A stretch of DNA of 5,701 bases from Candidatus Lindowiibacteriota bacterium (GTDB taxonomy: Bacteria > Lindowbacteria > 2-12-FULL-62-27), in the NCBI GenBank assembly GCA_023249255.1, contig JAHFCY010000213.1, positions 1 to 5,701 on the forward strand. Direction: 5' to 3'. This document shows, one piece after another, positions 1-4,682 of the stretch. Positions within the stretch are counted from its first letter, which is position 1, and the number at the start of each line of letters is the position of its first letter. The notes beneath the pieces are model-generated. The model had not been told where the DNA came from. It made no database searches and saw nothing but the letters and a program-made list of their open reading frames with translations. A program made the translations under genes and the position numbers.

Positions 1-635
1 GGTTCGGCAAACACGGGGAAAAATGCATCGTGACCGGCTGTCCGGTCCGGAAAAAAATTCTGGTGGATCGCCAGCCTGCTTCCCGCAGCCGGATGAGGCT
101 TCTGGTCGTGGGCGGCAGTCAGGGGGCTAAATTTTTTCTCGATTTTTTTCTCGGCCGGCCGGAATTTTTCGCGTGGCTTCTGGAACGCGTCGACGTTCTG
201 TTTCTCGCGGGATCGGGTCCGGCCAATTCTCCCCATGCGATCCGGCTTGTCGAAAACGCCAAACACCTTCGAGGCAGTTTCACGCTCCTGCCGTTTCTGG
301 AACGCATGGGTCCGGCCATCCGCTCGTCCGACATCATTCTTTCTCGATCTGGCGCGTCGTTTCTGGCGGAATTGGCGAGCGTGGGCAAAGCGAGGACGAT
401 TCTCGTGCCGTTTCCGGCCGCGCTGGATGACCATCAGACCGCCAATGCACACTCGCTGGCCGCTGACCTCCATTCCCTCGCCGAACTTCATATTTTCGGC
501 GAGGACCAGGCGGCCCGGATTGAGGAAACGTTGCACTCGGCCGTGCTGAAAGGGCCGGTCGATCCGCCGCCGTCGTTTCCGGACGCGCATGCGGGCGCGG
601 CTTGCCGGATTCTGGAGGAAATCAAGACGGCGTGA
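1..635 (+). CDS. murG: MurG, lipid II-forming GlcNAc transferase (C-terminal part, cut by left edge)
   Basis: This enzyme transfers N-acetylglucosamine from UDP-GlcNAc to undecaprenyl-pyrophosphoryl-MurNAc-pentapeptide, giving lipid II at the inner face of the cytoplasmic membrane. The frame is open from the first complete codon (position 3) to TGA at 633-635, about 210 residues of a family that is usually near 355. Visible MurG marks, in order, are a VTGxPVR segment at the domain junction (Cys where Asn is usual), the glycine loop LLVVGGSQGA of the UDP-sugar domain, and SRSGASFLAEL, whose Glu matches the ribose-contacting residue. VPFPAALDDHQTANA follows, corresponding to the DxQ(x)NA segment. 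The N-terminal acceptor-binding domain lies outside the window. It overlaps def by 4 bp. In many dcw clusters murC or another mur/fts gene follows murG, so def as the next gene is unusual. The GTG at 30 is an internal codon, not the start. Confidence 0.93.
   Translation, partial: FGKHGEKCIVTGCPVRKKILVDRQPASRSRMRLLVVGGSQGAKFFLDFFLGRPEFFAWLLERVDVLFLAGSGPANSPHAIRLVENAKHLRGSFTLLPFLERMGPAIRSSDIILSRSGASFLAELASVGKARTILVPFPAALDDHQTANAHSLAADLHSLAELHIFGEDQAARIEETLHSAVLKGPVDPPPSFPDAHAGAACRILEEIKTA
614..618 (+). promoter_or_regulatory. Ribosome binding site of def
   Basis: A GGAGG core lies inside the end of murG, 13 bases before the GTG chosen as the def start. The spacing is slightly long. It supports GTG at 632 rather than the in-frame TTG at 602, which lies upstream of this site. 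Confidence 0.5.
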
Positions 636-1156
636 CCTACGTTCTTCAAACGTACGGCGCAGCAGTCCTGCGCCACAAGGCCGAGCCGGTCGACCGCGTG
701 ACGGCGGCCGTCCGGCGGCTGGCTGACGAAATGATCCGCGCGATGAAAAAACACGAAGGGGTTGGACTGGCCGCGCCGCAGATCGGAAAATCCCAGCGTC
801 TTGTAGTCCTCTATCATCCCGAACTTCATCCCAAACCTCTGGTGATGCTGAACCCCGAAATTCTGAAACGCGCCGCCGAATTTTTCGAGCTGGGTGAGGG
901 ATGTCTCTCACTGCCAGGCGTCAATGTGAATGTTTCGCGTCCTTCGGCCGTGCGGGTAAAATATCAGGATTTGAAAGGCGCGATGCGCGAGACCGAATAC
1001 GAGGGACTGATGGCGCGGATCGTCTACCACGAGGTCGATCATCTGAACGGGAAACTCATCATCGATTATCTGCCGCTCGATCAGCGGCTGAGATTTGAAG
1101 CGCAGATCAAACGGGCCCGGCATCCGACGCGGGCGACCGGGGAAAAGCCGTCCTGA
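632..1156 (+). CDS. def: Peptide deformylase
   Basis: This metalloenzyme hydrolyses the N-formyl group from the initiator methionine of nascent proteins in the cytoplasm. From GTG at 632 it has 174 residues, normal for the family. All three deformylase motifs are intact: motif 1 GVGLAAPQ (residues 43-50), motif 2 EGCLS (89-93, metal ligand Cys91) and motif 3 HEVDH (133-137, ligands His133 and His137, catalytic Glu134). Tyr precedes motif 3 where Gln is common. The start was chosen because the protein then begins MTYVLQTYGAAVLRHKAEPV, which fits the family N-terminus. It also gives a GTGA overlap with the murG stop and has a GGAGG upstream. It overlaps the start of fmt by 4 bp; def-fmt is a classic pair. 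The C-terminal tail after about residue 160 is basic and probably flexible. Confidence 0.95.
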   Translation: MTYVLQTYGAAVLRHKAEPVDRVTAAVRRLADEMIRAMKKHEGVGLAAPQIGKSQRLVVLYHPELHPKPLVMLNPEILKRAAEFFELGEGCLSLPGVNVNVSRPSAVRVKYQDLKGAMRETEYEGLMARIVYHEVDHLNGKLIIDYLPLDQRLRFEAQIKRARHPTRATGEKPS

Positions 1157-2097
1157 ACAAACTTTCGGTCGTCTACATGGGCAGTGGTCCTTTCGGCCTG
1201 CCGTCGTTTCGCCATCTTTTGTCGCACCCGGACGTGTCTCTGTCCGTCGTCAGCCAGCCTGACCGCCCATCCGGCCGCGGAAAGAAAATGACGCCGACGC
1301 CGGTCGCCGCCGTGACGCCGTCCGGCGTTCCGCTTCTGAAATTTCCGAGTGTGAATGCGCCCGAGGCGCTGGAAACGCTTCGCAAAATTGGCATGGATAT
1401 TATGGTCGTCTGCGATTTCGGACAGATTTTGAAACAGCCCGTACTCGATCTGCCGCGCCTCGGACCTTACAACATTCACGGCTCGCTCCTGCCGGCGTTT
1501 CGCGGCGCGGCGCCGGTCCAACGCGCGATTCTGGATGGCGCAAAATCGACTGGTGTGACGATTCTTCGCGTCGAGCTTCGCTGTGACGCCGGGCCGATCG
1601 TTTCACAAACCGAAACGCAGATCGCGCCGGACGAAAATTACGGATCTCTGCACGAACGATTGTCGGCCATGGCCGTGCCGTTGCTTGAAAAATTTCTGGA
1701 TCAGATTGTGGCAGGCCGCGTCCCGCCGTCGGTGCCGCAGGATGAATCCCGCGCGACGATGGCGCCCAAGATCAGGAAGGAAGAATCACGTCTCTCGTTT
1801 GATCAGCCGGCCGAAGAGGTCCTGCGCCGCATCCGCGCCTTTTCACCGACGCCAGGCGCTTACGCGCTCTTAAAGGGAAGGCGTGTGAAAGTGTTGGATG
1901 CCTGCCGCGCCGATTCGGAGTGCCGGACTGCCCCCGGCGTCATCGGACGAACGCCGGACGGGAAATGGCTTACTGTCTCCTGCGCCCACGGCGAACTCAT
2001 CCGCATCGAAACGATTCAGCCCGAAGGCGGCCGCGAGATGAGTGCACGCGAGTTTCTGAACGGAAATCCGGATGCGATCGGCGCGGCGCTGAATTAG
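1153..2097 (+). CDS. fmt: Methionyl-tRNA formyltransferase, probable CTG start
   Basis: Fmt transfers a formyl group from 10-formyl-tetrahydrofolate to initiator Met-tRNA. The Rossmann-like catalytic domain shows QPDRPSGRGKK, then YNIHGSLLPAFRGAAPVQ, then CDAGPI. With the start used here the catalytic trio is Asn107, His109 and Asp145, one off the E. coli numbering (106, 108, 144). A C-terminal tRNA-binding domain follows from about residue 210, including RIRAFSPTPGAY. The first ATG, at 1177, would remove the first beta strand (KLSVVYMG). No ATG, GTG or TTG occurs in frame between it and the upstream stop at 1096-1098. CTG at 1153 restores the strand, gives 314 residues (E. coli has 315) and makes a CTGA overlap with the def stop. 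A purine-rich GGGGAAAAG lies at 1139-1147. Function is nearly certain; the CTG start is inferred. Its 3' end overlaps the convergent porin gene. Confidence 0.94.
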   Translation: MNKLSVVYMGSGPFGLPSFRHLLSHPDVSLSVVSQPDRPSGRGKKMTPTPVAAVTPSGVPLLKFPSVNAPEALETLRKIGMDIMVVCDFGQILKQPVLDLPRLGPYNIHGSLLPAFRGAAPVQRAILDGAKSTGVTILRVELRCDAGPIVSQTETQIAPDENYGSLHERLSAMAVPLLEKFLDQIVAGRVPPSVPQDESRATMAPKIRKEESRLSFDQPAEEVLRRIRAFSPTPGAYALLKGRRVKVLDACRADSECRTAPGVIGRTPDGKWLTVSCAHGELIRIETIQPEGGREMSAREFLNGNPDAIGAALN

Positions 2098-3341
2098 AAC
2101 TTGACCGATATCCCCGCCGTGAGGGCAGTGGCGTCGGCGTTGCGACCGTCGCTTGTGGACGCCGCGCCTACCGCCGTTCCTTCATTGGAAAATCCGCCGC
2201 CGTCCTCATTGAAGGACGTCCACTCGGCTGTGACCCGCGCGTTGTCGGCGAGTTTATAGGCTGCCGCGACGCTCAATAAATTGGGTTTACCCAGAGCCCC
2301 CGCGCCCGCGTAATCGGGATCGAGGGCGTTCCATCGAGCGGCCACGTATGCGTTTTCGTCGACGTTGTATCGTCCCTGAATTCCCCAGTATTTCCACTCG
2401 CGTGAGGCTCCGGGCGTGACCGTGTCGGCGTTGATGTCGCCCCAAAATCCCATGAAGTATCCGTTGCCGTAATCATATTTGGCCGAGACTTCCCAGAGGT
2501 CGCGGTCGTAGGCGCTGCCCTGTCCCTGGCCGGCGTAGACCAGGCCGACAAGATTTTTATTCGTAGCCGTCCCGTCCTGAACAGCCGTGACGAAAAATGA
2601 GCTTCCGATGTTGAGAGCGTCGTTGTCGCCATCCTTGCTCTGGTCACTCGAATACCAGCTGGCCTGGGCCGTGATGTTGTCGGCGAGTTTGGCCGTTATG
2701 CGGGCGGCAAGAGCCAGATCGGCGTTGGAACGCGTCTGTCCGCCCGCGCCTGACGGGTTGCCGTCCGTCACAGCGCCGCCATTGGTGATTGAGGCTTCCC
2801 AGGAAATCGGGGTTGTCGATGCCTCAAACGATCCGGACAGGGCGATCCCTTCGTCATTTCCGTGCATGTCGAGCAGGCTGTTGGTCAGAAAATCATTTTT
2901 CGTGCTGTCGCCGTTGGCCGTCCGGTTCGGCGCTTCGTATCCGTATGAAATCGGAACCTTGCCGGCCTTGAGCGTGAGTTTCGACCCCCCGACATTCTTG
3001 ATCGTGATGAACGCCCCGCGCAGTTCCGCGGCGTCATCGAAGACCACGGTACCCGCGTTGCCGCGGTTATTTGCGCTGCTCCAGTCATTGGACGCCCAGA
3101 GCGTGAAATTCAGCGCGATGTTTTCGGATATCGTCGACTTGAAATAGAGATTGACGCGTGGATCGTTGAAATTAAAATCCTCGTCCAGCGCGCCGCTTGT
3201 CGAGTCGAAATCGATCTTCTGGGCGCTGACGAGCGCGCTGCCGCTGATGTCGATGGAGGCCGACGCTCCCCGCGCCGCCGCAATCAGGCACAGACCTGCG
3301 ATGATTCCCAGCCGAACGGCATGGATGGTTTGGCGAGTCAT
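2094..3341 (-). CDS. Outer-membrane beta-barrel porin
   Basis: The product has 415 residues and begins with a Sec signal peptide: basic MTRQTIHAVR, a hydrophobic core, and a likely cleavage after Ala-Ser-Ala at residue 28. No lipobox is seen. The mature part, about 387 residues, consists of alternating short amphipathic strands and Gly/Asn/Asp/Ser-rich loops. It ends in Val-Lys-Phe, with hydrophobic residues at every second position before the terminal Phe, the outer-membrane assembly signal of beta-barrels. Size and pattern suit a general or substrate-specific porin of 16-18 strands. I cannot name the substrate or the exact family. ATG at 3341-3339 was chosen over the upstream in-frame ATG at 3428 because it opens the signal peptide directly and has GGAGG ten bases upstream. 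The TAA stop at 2096-2094 overlaps the fmt stop on the other strand. No partner export genes are visible. Confidence 0.85.
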   Translation of the reverse strand: MTRQTIHAVRLGIIAGLCLIAAARGASASIDISGSALVSAQKIDFDSTSGALDEDFNFNDPRVNLYFKSTISENIALNFTLWASNDWSSANNRGNAGTVVFDDAAELRGAFITIKNVGGSKLTLKAGKVPISYGYEAPNRTANGDSTKNDFLTNSLLDMHGNDEGIALSGSFEASTTPISWEASITNGGAVTDGNPSGAGGQTRSNADLALAARITAKLADNITAQASWYSSDQSKDGDNDALNIGSSFFVTAVQDGTATNKNLVGLVYAGQGQGSAYDRDLWEVSAKYDYGNGYFMGFWGDINADTVTPGASREWKYWGIQGRYNVDENAYVAARWNALDPDYAGAGALGKPNLLSVAAAYKLADNARVTAEWTSFNEDGGGFSNEGTAVGAASTSDGRNADATALTAGISVKF

Positions 3342-3351
3342 AATTTGTGAT

Positions 3352-3356
3352 CCTCC
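3352..3356 (-). promoter_or_regulatory. Ribosome binding site of the porin
   Basis: On the minus strand this reads GGAGG within CGGGAGGATC, ten bases before ATG at 3341. It is the strongest Shine-Dalgarno match in the window and decides the porin start against the upstream in-frame ATG. Confidence 0.8.
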
Positions 3357-3431
3357 CGAAAACAGAAGTCCGCCGCCCTGCTCGATGCGAATCGCGGTTG
3401 ATGGCGGCGTTCCCCGTCTGGAACCCAAGGC

Positions 3432-3460
3432 ACGCTATGATTTTTTCCAAATGGAGTCAA
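3432..3460 (-). promoter_or_regulatory. Possible sigma70-type promoter of the porin
   Basis: The minus strand has TTGACT at 3460-3455, five of six bases matching a -35 box. It is followed after 17 bases by TAGCGT at 3437-3432, a poor -10 box. This would give a leader of roughly 85 bases before the porin start. The -35 is good and the -10 weak, so this is only a candidate. Confidence 0.25.
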
Positions 3461-3586
3461 CCTTGATCTGTGGTCCCGCAGAACTTCCCCACGCCTCTGA
3501 ACGCGGCCGAATAGAAAGTCCCCCCCGGCCCCAGAACGGAAAAAATCGAAAATTTTTGGAAATTTATTGAAATAAGCCAACAATAG

Positions 3587-3620
3587 AGGCCGGGAGGGGT
3601 TAGAAAAACCCTGAAGGCCT
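3587..3620. repeat. Inverted repeat / potential hairpin at the start of the transposase remnant
   Basis: AGGCC at 3587-3591 pairs with GGCCT at 3616-3620. Inside it, GGGTT at 3597-3601 pairs with AACCC at 3607-3611 around a five-base loop. The two stems are separated by an asymmetric internal loop. No T-run follows on either strand, so a Rho-independent terminator is not supported. It could be a translation-limiting hairpin near the beginning of an insertion-element transcript. Confidence 0.35.
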
Positions 3621-3716
3621 TTAAACATTTCGCCGAACGTTTTTTCAAGGTCTCTTTTTGGGCCGAGTGCCAACAAGACGGTCGAGGAGCGAACGTGGTC
3701 ATTCCAACTGCAACGA

Positions 3717-3742
3717 TCTTCCAAGTGCTGGTCTTCCAAGTG
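3717..3742. repeat. Tandem 11-bp direct repeat TCTTCCAAGTG
   Basis: TCTTCCAAGTG occurs at 3717-3727 and again at 3732-3742, a 15-base period. A degenerate third copy, TTCCAACTG, is at 3702-3710. The repeat falls inside the transposase-like frame, where it encodes FQV twice (IFQVLVFQV), so a coding origin is the simplest explanation. Confidence 0.5.
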
Positions 3743-3892
3743 GCGTGGGGTTGCCGCAGTCTTTTGTCGCTGGATCAACACCTGCGTCTCGCGCCGTTCC
3801 AGAAACTTTTTGCCTGCAAGCGAAAGTCCGTCGTCTCCGATTCGACCCTTCGCCGGTCCCTCGAAGGATGGTACTGGGACGGGACGGATTAG

Positions 3893-4073
3893 ACATTTTA
3901 ACACTTGTATTTTCAGAACGAGCGGTTAAGGACTGACGAACAGTTTATTTCAGTCGAGATTTCCAATAGCCCGGAGCGCATTTCAAATGGGCGGAGGTCG
4001 GTGTCATTCTTCTACTCGACTACATGACGGAGGGGCGGATTATTCCGAATTATTCGGACATGTCACTTGCAGG
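3893..4073. other. Intergenic region without a supported gene
   Basis: This stretch lies between the transposase remnant and the 3' end of the antitoxin-like gene. I looked on the minus strand, downstream of the antitoxin, for a RelE/ParE-type toxin. I found only frames of about 20 codons. A short palindrome at 4044-4058 is the only clear structure. Confidence 0.5.
4044..4058. repeat. Perfect 6-bp inverted repeat downstream of the antitoxin-like gene
   Basis: TCCGAA at 4044-4049 and TTCGGA at 4053-4058 flank a TTA loop, 16-18 bases beyond the stop of the minus-strand gene. No U-tract follows in the minus direction, so a classical terminator is not established. It could help 3'-end formation or be a protein site. 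Confidence 0.35.
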
Positions 4074-4277
4074 TTACTCAAGCTTGGCCGGGTCGAGCAG
4101 ACGTGCGCCGTGAAAGAGGGCCCGGATTTTTTCGTGAGCAACCGTTTGACGTGCGTCCGCCTGCCGGATGCCCTTTTCAATTTTGGCAAGGAACAAAAGC
4201 CTTTCCATGGCATCCTCATAGGACGCATCATCCGGGAGACTCCGCACCGCCTTCATCACCTTTTGTTTGACTGTCAT
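4074..4277 (-). CDS. Small antitoxin-like protein without visible toxin
   Basis: The product has 67 residues. The opening MTVKQKVMKAVRSLPDDAS, then YEDAMERLLFLAKIEKGI and QADARQTVAHEKIR, resembles small antitoxin-like proteins of RelE/ParE-type modules. Those typically read 'K..V...ALP.DA..ED..ERL.FL.KIE.G..QAD.G....HEE...'. Such proteins are mainly helical and usually neutralise a toxin encoded next to them; many are found alone. Here the usual terminal HEEVK..KWL is replaced by HEKIRALFHGARLL plus a short tail. No toxin frame lies downstream, and the upstream neighbour is the P-II gene. The ATG at 4277-4275 has no Shine-Dalgarno, but a -10 box lies only six bases before it. The gene looks intact. 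The family assignment is from memory and the role is inferred. Confidence 0.7.
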   Translation of the reverse strand: MTVKQKVMKAVRSLPDDASYEDAMERLLFLAKIEKGIRQADARQTVAHEKIRALFHGARLLDPAKLE

Positions 4278-4283
4278 GCGTAA

Positions 4284-4312
4284 AGAATACCCGGCCAGCC
4301 GTGCAAATTCAA
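4284..4312 (-). promoter_or_regulatory. Sigma70-type promoter of the antitoxin-like gene, leaderless arrangement
   Basis: On the minus strand TTGAAT at 4312-4307 and TATTCT at 4289-4284 are separated by exactly 17 bases. The -10 box is followed by six bases (TTACGC) and then the ATG at 4277. Transcription would therefore start at or within a base or two of the start codon, giving a leaderless mRNA. This agrees with the lack of a ribosome binding site. Confidence 0.55.
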
Positions 4313-4334
4313 GTTTGAGAACGCTCGAATTTGC
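4303..4334. repeat. Inverted repeat overlapping the antitoxin promoter
   Basis: GCAAATTC at 4303-4310 is matched by GAATTTGC at 4327-4334. Including GAG/CTC nearer the centre, an 11-bp stem with a six-base bulge can form. One arm covers most of the -35 box and part of the promoter spacer. No T-run follows, so it is more likely an operator, for instance for autoregulation, than a terminator for the P-II gene. Confidence 0.4.
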
Positions 4335-4361
4335 GGTGTGGGGAGCGTCGGAGTTCCGAGG

Positions 4362-4682
4362 TCAGCCCTGATCGATCGAAGCGGTGCGGATTGTCCGGCT
4401 TTCCTCCAGGCCTGAAACAAAAATTTTTCCATCGCCGGGGTTGCCGGTGCGGGAGGCGATTTTAATCGCGTCGACGACCGGATCGACCTGCTCGTCGCGG
4501 ACCGTGATCATGAGCAAGACTTTCGGAACTTCGTCGTACCGCACGGTGCCGGCCACGAGGCCTTTCTGCCGGCCACGGCCGAAGACATCAAGCCGCGTGT
4601 AGGCGCTCGCGCCGCTTTTGCCGATGTGATCGACGACTTCTTTTTCCTTTTCCCGCCGAACGATTGCCTGAATCAGTTTCAT
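4362..4682 (-). CDS. P-II family signalling protein, NifI1-like T-loop
   Basis: The product is a 106-residue P-II protein, of the trimeric cytosolic kind that senses ATP/ADP and 2-oxoglutarate and binds target enzymes. Visible marks are MKLIQAIVRR (first strand), FGRGRQKG with Gln39, VPK with Lys54, SRTGNPGDGKIFV (78-89, nucleotide loop) and TIRT near the end. The T-loop from GRGRQKG to VPK is about four residues shorter than in GlnB and lacks Tyr51, the uridylylation site. Its pattern (VFGRGRQKG...VRYDEVPK) matches NifI1-type proteins, which are usually encoded with nitrogenase genes. Here the gene instead overlaps the 3' end of a nitrite/sulfite reductase gene by 4 bp (ATGA), pointing to translational coupling. 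The in-frame extension upstream to 5288 is a shadow of the reductase and is not coding. P-II membership is very secure; the NifI1 likeness is inferred. Confidence 0.92.
   Translation of the reverse strand: MKLIQAIVRREKEKEVVDHIGKSGASAYTRLDVFGRGRQKGLVAGTVRYDEVPKVLLMITVRDEQVDPVVDAIKIASRTGNPGDGKIFVSGLEESRTIRTASIDQG

Larger units (their letters stand above)
3342..3586. other. Non-coding upstream region of the porin with an AT-rich tract
   Basis: I see no gene with recognisable features here. The part next to the porin is its leader and candidate promoter. A run of seven C at 3520-3526 is followed by a sharp change to an A/T-rich stretch at about 3539-3580 containing short A and T runs. This stretch directly precedes the transposase-like frame. 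It may be the left part of a decayed insertion element, but I found no terminal inverted repeat pair. Confidence 0.4.
3587..3892 (+). pseudogene. Remnant of a DDE-type transposase, N-terminal part only
   Basis: After an in-frame TAG at 3584 the plus strand stays open for about 100 codons to TAG at 3890-3892. The middle and end resemble the N-terminal region of IS4/IS1182-like transposases: an IPTATIFQVLVFQVA helix, then CRSLLSLDQHLR, a short basic segment around FQKLFACKRK, and SDSTLRRSLEG. Those families carry a comparable 'IPL(A)DxLxS...PSLLxFD...(P)SDTxxRxxL' pattern. The catalytic DDE core that should follow is absent. The similarity fades after residues EGW, just before the stop, which marks a truncation. 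The only canonical in-frame start is GTG at 3695, with GAGGAG five bases before it, so a 65-residue peptide could be made. Recognition is from memory of the family pattern and is moderate. Confidence 0.5.

Noticed and set aside
2587-3147. A plus-strand frame of 186 codons opposite the porin.
   Set aside because: The porin frame has a signal peptide, a ribosome binding site and a C-terminal Phe; the opposite frame has no motif or start signals.
3457-3702. A minus-strand frame of 81 codons across the AT-rich tract.
   Set aside because: Composition is irregular, it has no motif, and it is antisense to the transposase remnant.
3338-3904. A minus-strand open frame of 188 codons upstream of the porin.
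   Set aside because: It starts at GTG without a clear ribosome binding site, has no recognisable motif, runs over the porin start and leader, and lies opposite the more family-like transposase frame.
3970-4113. A plus-strand frame with a protein-like stretch (VILLLDYMTEGRIIPNYSD).
   Set aside because: It is short, has no start codon with a ribosome site in the relevant frame, and runs antisense into the antitoxin-like gene; chance is likely.
4348-4359. A short TCGGA/TCCGA hairpin just downstream of the P-II stop, considered as a terminator.
   Set aside because: The stem is four to five bases with a very small loop and no U-tract.
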